Origin: an uncultured Prevotellaceae bacterium
Lineage (GTDB): Bacteria; Bacteroidota; Bacteroidia; Bacteroidales; Bacteroidaceae
Direction of reading: 5' to 3'
Length of the DNA: 32,146 bases
NCBI GenBank assembly: GCA_902776685.1
Contig: CACYRB010000043.1
Coordinates: forward strand, 1-32,146
The position numbers and the translations under genes are program-made. Positions 8,658 through 16,710 of this stretch are shown piece after piece. The first letter of the stretch is position 1; every line of letters begins with the position of its first letter. The notes below the pieces were generated by a model. That model saw only the letters and a list, made by a program, of their open reading frames with translations. It had not been told where the DNA came from and ran no database searches.

Positions 8658-9359
8658 ATGAATAAGAAAAGGAGAATCGTATTTTTGACCGGTGCCGGCA
8701 TGTCGGTAGAGAGCGGATTCAAGACGTTCCGCGGACAAGACGGCCTTTGGGAGAACGAGCCGGTAGAGCGCATCGCCACGCACGAAGGCTGGCTGGCCGA
8801 CCCCGACTTTGTGAACCAGTTCTACAACAACATGCGCCGCAAACTCTATCAGGCACAGCCCAACGAAGGTCACCGGCTGATAGCCGAGATGGAGTCCGAC
8901 TACGACGTGACGGTGGTGACGCAGAACGTCGACAACCTGCACGAGCGGGCAGGCTCATCGCACATCATCCACCTGCACGGCGAGCTGGCGAAGGTGTGCT
9001 CCTCGCGCGACCAGTTCGACGAGCGCTACGTGCGCGAGCTGCCCGAAGACGATTGTATCGTTCCACCCGGCGCAAAGTCGGCCGACGGTTCGCTCGAACG
9101 CCCCTACATCGTGTTCTTCGGCGAGGCCGTGCCCAACATCAACATTGCCGCCGAAGCCGTCAGACAGGCCGACGTGTTCGTCATCGTAGGCACCTCGCTC
9201 AACGTCTACCCCGCCGCCGGACTGCTACAGTTCGTACCCCCAGGCCGCCCCATCTACCTCATCGACCCCAACCCCGTCAACACCTGCGCCTCGCAGCACG
9301 TCGAAGTCATTGCCAAAGGAGCCTCGGAGGGCATCAAAGAACTCATCGAAAGACTTTAA
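8658..9359 (+). CDS. cobB: Sir2-family NAD-dependent protein deacylase, zinc-less type
   Basis: The start at 8658 (MNKKRRIVFLTGAG) is chosen because the conserved Rossmann segment starts a few residues later; the longer upstream frame is AT-rich leader. Sirtuin motifs are present in order: GAGMSVESGFKTFRG, TQNVDNLHERAG, HLHGEL with the catalytic His, VFFGEAVP and the NAD-binding GTSLNVYPA. The four zinc-binding cysteines normally found after HGEL are absent; only isolated Cys residues occur there. I recall the same loss in other Bacteroidetes sirtuins. The likely role is removal of acyl groups from lysines in the cytoplasm. The product has 233 residues. Confidence 0.93.
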   Translation: MNKKRRIVFLTGAGMSVESGFKTFRGQDGLWENEPVERIATHEGWLADPDFVNQFYNNMRRKLYQAQPNEGHRLIAEMESDYDVTVVTQNVDNLHERAGSSHIIHLHGELAKVCSSRDQFDERYVRELPEDDCIVPPGAKSADGSLERPYIVFFGEAVPNINIAAEAVRQADVFVIVGTSLNVYPAAGLLQFVPPGRPIYLIDPNPVNTCASQHVEVIAKGASEGIKELIERL

Positions 9360-9669
9360 CGGGAACGCTAACGGGAACTAAGTTAAGGTTAACATTAATG
9401 TCAATCTAAACTATCGTCCGCTAACTACTGCTAACTTCCGCCGATGCCGTCGGCTAACTCCCGTTAACTCCTGAACAGGCTATTGGAAAGACATAGCGGT
9501 TTCTCAAAATCAAGGTCCGATTTTGAGAAACCGTTTTTCACATTATGAGAATCCGTTTCTCATGACTTGAGAAACCGTTTTTCACATTGTGAGAATCCGT
9601 TTCTCAAAAAGTGAGACTCCGCGAACACATTTTTCGACATAGAGACACTGCCCAATTAACAAAGTTAAA
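9360..9669. repeat. Gene-free spacer with hairpin and tandem direct repeats
   Basis: The first half (9360-9480) contains several GCTAACT/CGTTAACT words in both orientations. At 9497-9511 and 9519-9533 there is a perfect 15-bp inverted repeat with a 7-nt loop. Its right arm opens a 39-bp unit (9524-9562) that is repeated at 9568-9606 with one mismatch and a 5-bp spacer. The arms themselves resemble the repeat ends, so the whole block is built from the word GAGAAACCGTTT and its complement. No coding frame is evident. Confidence 0.7.
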
Positions 9670-10359
9670 CTATTTCCAATTTACATTCTTTTTGATAATT
9701 TCAAGGCTCTTTCCATGTCCACCAATAACACAGTTGGGCTCTGTAACGCTTCGAGTAATAGTAGAATTTGCCGAAATAATAGTATTGTCGGCTATTGATA
9801 CCCCCTTTAAAATAGTATTTCGACATCCTATCCACACGTGATTACCAAATGTAATAGGCTTGGGGGAGTTTATGATTTGTCCTTCTGCATTAGTGACATG
9901 ATGAAAGTCGGTATCCATTATGAGAATGTCCCACGATAAAAGACATCTTTCACCAAACGTAATCCCTTTTTGGCATATAATTTCGGAATTACCTGTTATA
10001 ATAAAATGTCCGCCTAACGTCAGCGTTGCACCTTTCCCAATGCTGATTTTACTACCGCGACCGATAATTGCGTCCCCTTTAATGACCAATGTACCCGATA
10101 CATCCCACATGGTTCTTGAATACAACAAATCCTGAGTTCCCAAACCATGAGAGCCAAACCTAATCATACCTGTACTTACGGGAGCATCAATAACTATTTT
10201 TCCTCCCATCTGGTAAAGGTCAGAACGCCTGTAAATAAAGACAGGAATATGGATAGCCGTCTTGAACGGGAAATAATGAAAGTTAAAGTAAAGCGTTTTC
10301 CAAAGGTTTACTTTCTTTAATCGTTTAAGGACAGATATGATGACCATTATCGACAACAT
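9670..10359 (-). CDS. Left-handed beta-helix (hexapeptide repeat) acyltransferase
   Basis: The 229-aa protein has hexapeptide repeats from about residue 95 onward, including IIGRGSKISIGKGATLTLGG, ITFGERCLLS and SIADNTIISANSTITRSV. The catalytic-type His lies in MDTDFHHV and the trimer-core motif is FGNHVWIGCRN. This is the layout of O-acetyltransferases of the maltose/galactoside/serine acetyltransferase superfamily. The N-terminal 90 residues resemble those of capsule- and exopolysaccharide-modifying members. It stands alone, without glycosyltransferase neighbours, and its codon use is AT-richer than the flanking housekeeping genes, suggesting transfer. The acceptor sugar is unknown. Confidence 0.85.
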   Translation of the reverse strand: MLSIMVIISVLKRLKKVNLWKTLYFNFHYFPFKTAIHIPVFIYRRSDLYQMGGKIVIDAPVSTGMIRFGSHGLGTQDLLYSRTMWDVSGTLVIKGDAIIGRGSKISIGKGATLTLGGHFIITGNSEIICQKGITFGERCLLSWDILIMDTDFHHVTNAEGQIINSPKPITFGNHVWIGCRNTILKGVSIADNTIISANSTITRSVTEPNCVIGGHGKSLEIIKKNVNWK

Positions 10360-10787
10360 GTTTCAATGTCCGCCAAACACCCAGAATCGGACTGATTACA
10401 TAAAATGCTCTTGACGGCTACAAAAGGAAAGCGGGGTATCTGGCTTCTGCCTGTTCGCTGTTCGCGGTCTGCCATAGCCCTGGTTACATGTTGAAAGGTT
10501 ATAATGTTGAACAAATAATCCTCCATTAGCATGTAGGGACGCGGCGTGCCGCGTTAGATAGTGGCAGTTTCGAACAACCAAAACAAAGCGTCAGCGACGC
10601 ATTCCATAATGTAGCACTCCCTCCCCGTTGCCTCCCCAGTCTCTTATGAGGCGGTTCGACACGAGTATACGAGTGCAAAGATAATAAAATGTCGTCGATA
10701 ATTAACTTTTTCCGTAGAAATCATAACATTTATTACCCCAGTCCGAGATAAAATGCCGATTGACCAGATTTTTCACTAATACTATTG
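10360..10787. repeat. Gene-free spacer with a dispersed repeat copy
   Basis: A near-palindrome ACGCGGCGTGCCGCGT at 10539-10554 adjoins the 19-bp word at 10520-10538 that is the exact reverse complement of 6017-6035. Together they form one repeat element, present in opposite orientation near ribD. The short minus-strand frames here show no domain or good start and I do not call them. The right end (10680-10780) is AT-rich and otherwise featureless. Confidence 0.55.
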
Positions 10788-11339
10788 TCATCGACAGTCT
10801 GGTTGTTCGTCTTGTGCCGTGATTTCGGCAATCAGTTGACGTTCTTGCTGGTTGACCATCTCTGCCCAAAGGTTCGAATTCAGAAGTTTGGCAGCTGGGA
10901 TATGGTCCTTGTAGCGTTCATAGAACTCGATGCCTTGGCCTTCAAAGAAGTTATTGCAGTAACGGTCGATAATCTCCCCCCAATCCCAAAGGTCTGCATA
11001 TTTGTCTAACAATTCGTACGACAAGGGCACATGATTATTTGAAGACAGTATGTGCCAGTTCCACTTGTCCTTGAACGTTTCCAGAATGTTTTCCGGCAGC
11101 AACTCCTCACCGATAGTGGAAGAGAAAAAATCCCAGTTGATGCGATTCTTGAATTTTTGAATCATCGGGATAGTCCAGCGTATGCCCCTGTTACTTGAGA
11201 TTCCACTCCAGCTCACCTTGTCCGGATACTTCTCCAACAAGGTCTCAAACCAGATGAAGTCACTTTCGTTTCTTGAAAGTTTTTTCCATGCTTCTTCATT
11301 CAAAATCTTCTGCATGAACTCATTGCTTAATGTTGCCAT
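10788..11339 (-). CDS. Hypothetical protein with four W-rich repeats
   Basis: The 183-residue protein has no signal peptide or membrane segment. It is built of about four degenerate repeats of 25-28 residues, each with W-x-x-(I/F/L)-S-(S/T) followed by a helix ending Y/F-K-D/N-x-(I/V/W)-x-W. Examples are KVSWSGISSN, RINWDFFSST, KWNWHILSSN and LWDWGEIIDR. Such solenoid repeats occur in uncharacterised Bacteroidetes proteins, and a protein-binding role is only an inference. It lies just downstream of the left boundary repeat (11389-11438), which could supply its promoter, so it may be the last gene of the island. I do not recognise a named family. Confidence 0.7.
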   Translation of the reverse strand: MATLSNEFMQKILNEEAWKKLSRNESDFIWFETLLEKYPDKVSWSGISSNRGIRWTIPMIQKFKNRINWDFFSSTIGEELLPENILETFKDKWNWHILSSNNHVPLSYELLDKYADLWDWGEIIDRYCNNFFEGQGIEFYERYKDHIPAAKLLNSNLWAEMVNQQERQLIAEITAQDEQPDCR

Positions 11340-11388
11340 AATGTGATTTATTAAAGGGTTTATAACTAAATTCTATACAAAAATTTTA

Positions 11389-11438
11389 TGCAAAGTAAAC
11401 AAAGACCTCCGCCAACTGGTGGCAGAGGTCAAAGAAAA
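11389..11438 (-). repeat. Left boundary repeat: terminator-like hairpin plus promoter-like tail
   Basis: This 50-bp sequence matches 14748-14797 in the same orientation at 47 of 50 positions. It holds an 11-bp stem (11404-11414 with 11420-11430, 5-nt loop); in a minus-strand transcript the one imperfect position is a G-U wobble. The stem is followed on that strand by TTTGTTTACTTTGC. It lies downstream of the DnaE-like stop and upstream of the W-repeat gene, so it can end one transcript and perhaps start the next. Confidence 0.7.
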
Positions 11439-11499
11439 GTTCATCATCAAAAGAAATTTTATGATATTTCAATTTATAAATACAAGACCTATTATGAAA

Positions 11500-13953
11500 T
11501 CAGTCTGAATATTTCTCCATGACTTGTTTGAACTCTTCAGGATAATTGGCTTTCAAATAAGCCATTTGATAGGCCAACCAAGTGTAGCAAACAGCGTGAG
11601 ACTTATTAAAAGCATACAATCCTTTCCACTCCATTTCATTCCATACTTTTTCAAGAGCATTCTTCTTATGGCCATTCTTCATTCCACCCTCTATGAATTT
11701 TGGTCTCAGGATGGATAGCACATCCGTTTTCCTCTTACCAAGGGCTTTTCTCAGCAAGTCGCTCTCACTTCTATCAAAGTTGGCAATCAAGCGCGATAGC
11801 ATCATCAACTGTTCCTGATAAACAATGATGCCATATGTGTTCTGAAGGTACTTTTCCATACAAGGAATGATATACTTTATTCCTTTCTTTGATTTTTTGT
11901 GCTTGATGAGCGTTGGTATATCTTCCATTATGACTGGGCGATACATACAGTTCAAGATGACCAAATCCTCAAAGCATGTAGGATGAAGTTTTTGCAAGTA
12001 TTTTTGCATCCCTTTTGAACTGAACTGAAACACGTCATCGGTTTGGCCTGTTTTGAAAAGTTCCATTGTCCTCTCATCATCAATCGGAACCTTTTCAATA
12101 TCGAAATCCTTATCATAGTGAGCTTTGATACTTACACATATATCCCTCATTTGAGAAAGCGTTTTAAGACCAAGAAAATCGAATTTAATAAGGCCGGATG
12201 ATTCCACATGCCATCCATCATATTGAGTGCAGTTCACTAATTGTTCATTACCCTTTGAATCTTCTATGGAACAAGTTGAAACAGGTGCCCAATTAGACAC
12301 TGGCTCGTCAGCAACAACAAACCCACAAGCATGGACACCTAATCCACGGATTTTCCTTTCTAATACGGCTGTATTGGCAAATGCGTTACGCAAAGATGCT
12401 CCTGCCTTACGAACTCGCTTTCTCAACTCTGGTTCATACTTGATAGCATCTTTTATGGAATGCCAATAATAACCATAATGAGACGACAAGAGTTCGCTGA
12501 CACCCATTGTCTCAGTAGTAGGCATTTGCTTGGCTTTGGCTATCGTGCTGAATGCATTAGCTGTTGAGAATGCGCGGAAAGAAACAACATGAGCGCAGCA
12601 TTCCTTGCCATATATCTGCTGAAGCAATTCAAGAACATCTTCTCTACGTTCATCGTCGACGTCAACATCTATGTCTGGAAACATAGAGCCTTCTGGACTT
12701 AGGAACCGTTCGAAAAGCAGGTCATGTTTTAATGGGTCAATCTTAGTAATACCTAAGCAATAACACACAAGACTACCAGCTGCTGAGCCACGTCCAGGGC
12801 CAACCCATACGTCAAGCTCTGATTGAACTATATTGATTATATTCTGTAGAAAGAGAAAATAACCAGACGCTCCCCTTTGCCTTATAATTTCTAGTTCAAA
12901 CTTCAGTCTGTCAGCCACATCTTCAGAAAGTGATTTCCCGTATATCTGTCTTGCTTTGGAAAATGACAAGTATTTTAAGTAGTCATCTTCCTCGCTTATT
13001 TCCTCATTCCCGAAACCATTGGGAATGTAAATACCTGGAACGATGGGAGCATGGCGTATGTCATAGAACTCAACCTTGTCAAATATCTCCATCGTACTGG
13101 CTATAGCTTCCGGGACATCTGAGAACAACTCGCACATATGTTTTCTGCTTGTCAACCAGCGGAATTGAAGTATATCTGTTTTGGCGAATTCATCCATCGT
13201 CTTGCCTGTAGCATAGCATTGTTGGATATTGTAAGCTGCCAAATCATCAGGAGCAACATAATGAACATCATTTGTGGCTACAACCTTTACACCCGATTCC
13301 TTTGCTTTTTGCATAAGAACGGCGTTAACCCTTTGCTGTTCAAGCATCAGATCACTCGGTGTGTCGCTCTTTAAGTCAAAATCAGCACAACGCTGTAATT
13401 CCAGATAATAATCCTCCCCAAAAGTTTGCTTGTACCATTTGATAGTCGCATCAAGCCCTGCTATGTCATCGCTTACTACATGGGAATATACCTCACTACC
13501 TACGCCACCAGAGAGAACGAGTAAACCTTCATGGTATTTCTCCAGATCATGATGGTCTGTTCGTGGTCTCATATAGAAACCATCAGTCCAGGAATTACTG
13601 ACAATCTTGATGAGGTTTTTATAGCCTTGATAGTTCTTTGCTAAGACTGTTAAGCGATATCCTTTGCAGTGCTTGCAAAGCTTCTTGTCCTCCTTTGCAC
13701 CTGGTGCAACATACAGTTCACAACCAATGATAGGCTTAAAAGGTTTCTTCCCCTTCTGTCGTCTTTCATTGTTGATACGAGAAACATAGTCGAAAAACTC
13801 CATCACACCAAACATATTACCATTGTCAGTAATAGCTATGCCAGGCATCTTGTCTTTGATGGCAGCATCAACCAGTTCCTTTATGCTGGCACACCCATCA
13901 TTTATTGAATAATGGGAATGGACATTCAAATGTACGAATCGATAAGCTTTCAT
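11500..13953 (-). CDS. Short DnaE-like DNA polymerase III alpha subunit (PHP + polymerase core, C-terminus missing)
   Basis: The 817 residues align in order with C-family polymerases. The PHP domain comes first (HLNVHSHYSINDG, ITDNGNMFGVMEF, ATNDVHYVAPDD), then the palm motif GPGRGSAAGS near residue 384. The catalytic Asp pair is in FPDIDVDVDD near 425 and the third Asp in LIKFDFLGLKTL near 589. The fingers carry YGIIVYQEQLM and FNKSHAVCYTWLAYQ. The protein then stops. Replicative DnaE proteins of 1150 residues or more continue with the clamp-binding, HhH and OB-fold regions, which are absent. All polymerase residues look intact, so it is probably an active but non-processive accessory enzyme. 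It follows a DUF1835-like gene by 24 bp, and the pair is bracketed by direct repeats. It is unlikely to be the chromosomal replicase. Confidence 0.9.
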   Translation of the reverse strand: MKAYRFVHLNVHSHYSINDGCASIKELVDAAIKDKMPGIAITDNGNMFGVMEFFDYVSRINNERRQKGKKPFKPIIGCELYVAPGAKEDKKLCKHCKGYRLTVLAKNYQGYKNLIKIVSNSWTDGFYMRPRTDHHDLEKYHEGLLVLSGGVGSEVYSHVVSDDIAGLDATIKWYKQTFGEDYYLELQRCADFDLKSDTPSDLMLEQQRVNAVLMQKAKESGVKVVATNDVHYVAPDDLAAYNIQQCYATGKTMDEFAKTDILQFRWLTSRKHMCELFSDVPEAIASTMEIFDKVEFYDIRHAPIVPGIYIPNGFGNEEISEEDDYLKYLSFSKARQIYGKSLSEDVADRLKFELEIIRQRGASGYFLFLQNIINIVQSELDVWVGPGRGSAAGSLVCYCLGITKIDPLKHDLLFERFLSPEGSMFPDIDVDVDDERREDVLELLQQIYGKECCAHVVSFRAFSTANAFSTIAKAKQMPTTETMGVSELLSSHYGYYWHSIKDAIKYEPELRKRVRKAGASLRNAFANTAVLERKIRGLGVHACGFVVADEPVSNWAPVSTCSIEDSKGNEQLVNCTQYDGWHVESSGLIKFDFLGLKTLSQMRDICVSIKAHYDKDFDIEKVPIDDERTMELFKTGQTDDVFQFSSKGMQKYLQKLHPTCFEDLVILNCMYRPVIMEDIPTLIKHKKSKKGIKYIIPCMEKYLQNTYGIIVYQEQLMMLSRLIANFDRSESDLLRKALGKRKTDVLSILRPKFIEGGMKNGHKKNALEKVWNEMEWKGLYAFNKSHAVCYTWLAYQMAYLKANYPEEFKQVMEKYSD

Positions 13954-13977
13954 ATCGTTTGTATGATACTATTGTTA

Positions 13978-14745
13978 TTAATTATTTCTAATAGAAACAG
14001 TAAAATCTAATTTATGTTCCCAATATAATTCACAAATTCTTTTGAGAATAATACTGTCACTTATGAAAAGATTATCAAAATCCTCAAATACTTTAACCAT
14101 CAAAGCTCCGAGTACACGCCCCTCTTTCGCATACTTTATGATGGTATCATCCATGAAGTCTGCAGGGTATTCTTCTATAATCCCAGTTTCAGCACTGCTG
14201 AAACGATATGGCTTAGTTGAGGCTTTCCAATGATTCCATTGATTTATGTATTTTGTTTTCTCTATACCCATTACCTTCTTAGCAAGAGAAAGCATACTGA
14301 AGTCCTTAATATCACCAGGACAGATATAACTCATATCTAAATATGGCAATGAGCCATGTTTTTTCATAATATCAGCACATGTTGTAACATCTATATGATA
14401 AAGGTTGTCATATGTAAGAACAGACATCATGTAAAGCATAAGTAGTTCTTGTGCAGACCATCCATGCCACACAATAACCTTCTCATATTGTGAATAGACC
14501 GTCGTCACAAAGTCTTTCAACTGGTCAAAAGCTTCCATCTGGTTGTGTGAAGCCAACGCAAAACAAAGTTCCTTGTCTGAGAAATCTTTAGGAATATATC
14601 CGAAAGAAAAATTAATGGGAAGATATGATATCTCTGGGTAAATATCCAACTCGTCCAATCCCACTCTTACAACCGCCTTTATAGAAAGACTGCTAACGAT
14701 GTGAAGTGTCTTCTTTTCCATATTTCTATGTCTTATTGATTTCAT
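13978..14745 (-). CDS. DUF1835/DUF3658-like protein
   Basis: The 255-aa protein begins at 14745, or possibly at the second ATG at 14721 (MEKKTLHIV), which fits better if transcription starts in the adjacent boundary repeat. The segments KKTLHIVSSLS and EKVIVWHGWSAQELLMLYMM resemble DUF1835, where a 'LHIV-G' start is followed by a hydrophobic strand and 'W.G.s.-.q..l' helix. The C-terminus, GRVLGALMVKV to LKRICELYWEHKLDF, resembles the winged-helix-like DUF3658 often fused to it. The biochemical role of these domains is unknown to me. It is the first gene of the two-gene unit with the DnaE-like polymerase, so a helper or sensor role for that polymerase is the working inference. Confidence 0.55.
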   Translation of the reverse strand: MKSIRHRNMEKKTLHIVSSLSIKAVVRVGLDELDIYPEISYLPINFSFGYIPKDFSDKELCFALASHNQMEAFDQLKDFVTTVYSQYEKVIVWHGWSAQELLMLYMMSVLTYDNLYHIDVTTCADIMKKHGSLPYLDMSYICPGDIKDFSMLSLAKKVMGIEKTKYINQWNHWKASTKPYRFSSAETGIIEEYPADFMDDTIIKYAKEGRVLGALMVKVFEDFDNLFISDSIILKRICELYWEHKLDFTVSIRNN

Positions 14746-14747
14746 GG

Positions 14748-14797
14748 TGCAAAGAAAACAAAGGCCTCTGCCAACTGGTGGCAGAGGTCAAAGAAAA
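14748..14797 (-). repeat. Right boundary repeat of the DUF1835/DnaE unit
   Basis: This is the second copy of the 50-bp element at 11389-11438, with three substitutions and the same orientation. The hairpin arms lie at 14764-14774 and 14780-14790. It sits between the PLD stop and the DUF1835 start, so it can terminate the McrBC-PLD transcript; the TTTTCTTTGC at its end is a weak match to a -7 box. Confidence 0.7.
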
Positions 14798-14817
14798 ATG
14801 ATATGCTCAATAAAACT

Positions 14818-15330
14818 TTACTTGATAGGGTCTGGACAATAGTCTCTGCGCTTGCACGATTTACAATGCTTGCCTCTCCACACCTCATCAAATTGATTCA
14901 TCGCTTGCTCAACGATTTCCGGGTCGTCAGTCAAGATGCCGGCTTCAAAGTTACGCTTGTCTTTTCCTTTCATGCCGATGCCAGCACCTGTGAGATTCGC
15001 ACTACCCACATACACCTCTTTCCCGTCGAACACAAGCATCTTGAAATGAACACGCGGACAAAGCGCACGCTCTAAACCATCGAACAGGACAGGATACTTG
15101 TCAAAGTCCTCCCGAAAGTTCGGTCCCGGTTCTTTTGCATGAATGAGCCTTACCTCCACACCGCGCCGGATGAGTTGGGCAATGAGAGCCAAAAAAGGCT
15201 TCTTCTCCTTACCCACCTCTACATAAAGATCTTTTATGTCAGCAGTACCAATCCAAAGAATGTGCTTCACAGATTGCACCTGTGAAAGCACTTCTTTGTA
15301 GTGGGCGGAGTTAGAGATGTAAGTGAGCAT
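14818..15330 (-). CDS. Phospholipase D-family nuclease-like protein, single HKD motif
   Basis: The 170-aa protein has one HKD motif near residue 93, HFKMLVFD followed by GSANLTGAG, the H-x-K-x4-D...G-S-x-N pattern. Single-motif PLD proteins act as dimers; in bacteria many are nucleases, including restriction enzymes of the BfiI and NucC-unrelated Nuc type. A C-terminal cysteine cluster, CKSCKRRDYC, suggests a small metal or redox site. It starts 6 bp after mcrC, so it belongs to the McrBC operon and probably assists cleavage or end processing. Its first 37 codons are closely matched by the truncated copy at 18493-18602. Confidence 0.85.
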   Translation of the reverse strand: MLTYISNSAHYKEVLSQVQSVKHILWIGTADIKDLYVEVGKEKKPFLALIAQLIRRGVEVRLIHAKEPGPNFREDFDKYPVLFDGLERALCPRVHFKMLVFDGKEVYVGSANLTGAGIGMKGKDKRNFEAGILTDDPEIVEQAMNQFDEVWRGKHCKSCKRRDYCPDPIK

Positions 15331-15336
15331 AATAGA

Positions 15337-16710
15337 CTATTTCAAATCTTGAATGAGACTTCTCAATCTGTTTTCAGATTCCTCCATTGCTTGTATGAAA
15401 GCGTTATAGTTCAACTTGTCTTGAGGAATTAAAACTGGCAACAAATGAATATATCCACTATATCCTTCTAATTGATATCTGCTATATGAGTTTGTTCCTT
15501 CATCGGGATAAACATATCCGCCATGATTAGCCTTTCTGCAATACATGTATGTTACCACTTGGTAAAGGTCTTCTCTACTAATTCCGCGATTCAAATGTTT
15601 GTACTTGGCATCAAGAATGAAGTCATCATTATAGAAATCAGGAAAGAGCACTCTACTGTTTCTACTTATTTGTTCATCTTCATTCTGATGCCTAAACATT
15701 TTAAATCCTCCTATTTGACGTTTGTTTTCAGGATGATGGAAACCTAATTCGTGTAATATTGTATTAAGGTATTCCTCCCATAGCCAAGCTCCGTCAAATA
15801 AAACACCATGAATCTTGTTCTTTTCTTTTCCATATTTCAGTGCTTCGTGTCTTAATATATGCACACACAACTGCTGCAAATCTCTGTATTTAGTAAAGTA
15901 TGGATGCACTTTCGGCCGTCTGTGCATATTAAGAATCTGCATACGGTCTCGATGATTATAGGATGGCGTGGCTTGCACTATTTGATTCACAGATTCTATT
16001 ATGTCATTATTTTTGTATAATATACTTGAACCAAATGGATGATGCTTGACAAACTCTATAGTGTGCCGAATCAACTGTGTCATGGAATTGTCAAAACTAC
16101 GCTCATGTGTCGAATAACTGACAGTACCTTTGAAAGGAATGTCATGTCGTATGTAACGGTTTATATCTATGACACCTTTGACCTTTGCGTCATCATAACA
16201 ACGTGTCTGGTATTCTTTGAAAAGCCCTTGCGACAATGCCTTCTTTAGCATCATAGGGAACAGGAAGAGAAGAAAATCAAACACCTTGTCCTCTCGGCTA
16301 TTGGTATGTTCCAAATCAAAAATGTTGATTGAGAACACCTTTTGTAAAAGATAGTAGAGAAAGAAATCTTGCGCATTCTCATCCACCTCCCCATTATGTT
16401 TCTTGTGCGTGAAACGCGAATGAATACTGACAGATGTATCGTTTACCCCTACAAATCCCATCAAGTTGCCTGTGCAGGCTTTGACCGACACACATTCATT
16501 CCCTTCATACTGGGCATCACGTAATGTAAGGATAGTTAAATCGCTTATTCCGTCTTTCAATTCAGAAAAGGAGTGAGGAAACACCAAAAGATCAGGGGCA
16601 TTCTGCAAACGGCCAATACTGGCTATTTGCAGAATGTCAGAGACACAATCCTTATCTTTTATGTGCTTCCCTTCGGAATAGTTGTCTGTCAAATGGACAA
16701 TCTTAGGCAT
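15337..16710 (-). CDS. mcrC: McrC-like nuclease subunit of a type IV restriction system
   Basis: The 457-residue protein has the McrC layout: an N-terminal beta-rich region and a helical middle (residues about 110-300, with FDNSMTQLIRHTIEFV). The C-terminal PD-(D/E)xK nuclease core has FPDFYNDDFILDAKYKH at about 358-374, giving the catalytic Asp...Asp-x-Lys. It overlaps the end of mcrB by 8 nt, as expected for translational coupling. Known for the family: McrC binds the McrB hexamer, stimulates its GTPase and cuts DNA carrying modified cytosines. The target modification here cannot be inferred. Confidence 0.88.
   Translation of the reverse strand: MPKIVHLTDNYSEGKHIKDKDCVSDILQIASIGRLQNAPDLLVFPHSFSELKDGISDLTILTLRDAQYEGNECVSVKACTGNLMGFVGVNDTSVSIHSRFTHKKHNGEVDENAQDFFLYYLLQKVFSINIFDLEHTNSREDKVFDFLLFLFPMMLKKALSQGLFKEYQTRCYDDAKVKGVIDINRYIRHDIPFKGTVSYSTHERSFDNSMTQLIRHTIEFVKHHPFGSSILYKNNDIIESVNQIVQATPSYNHRDRMQILNMHRRPKVHPYFTKYRDLQQLCVHILRHEALKYGKEKNKIHGVLFDGAWLWEEYLNTILHELGFHHPENKRQIGGFKMFRHQNEDEQISRNSRVLFPDFYNDDFILDAKYKHLNRGISREDLYQVVTYMYCRKANHGGYVYPDEGTNSYSRYQLEGYSGYIHLLPVLIPQDKLNYNAFIQAMEESENRLRSLIQDLK

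Noticed and set aside
9524-9606. A mini CRISPR array of two 39-bp repeats
   Set aside because: The spacer is only 5 bp, there are just two copies and no cas gene.
10347-10581. Two short overlapping minus-strand frames in the spacer
   Set aside because: They overlap each other in different frames, cross a dispersed repeat and show no start context or domain.
10360-11400. A tRNA attachment site for the island
   Set aside because: I could find no cloverleaf or conserved tRNA arms at either island edge, and no integrase gene is present.
11500-13953. The chromosomal replicative dnaE
   Set aside because: It lacks the whole C-terminal third needed for clamp binding, is AT-rich and lies among restriction genes.
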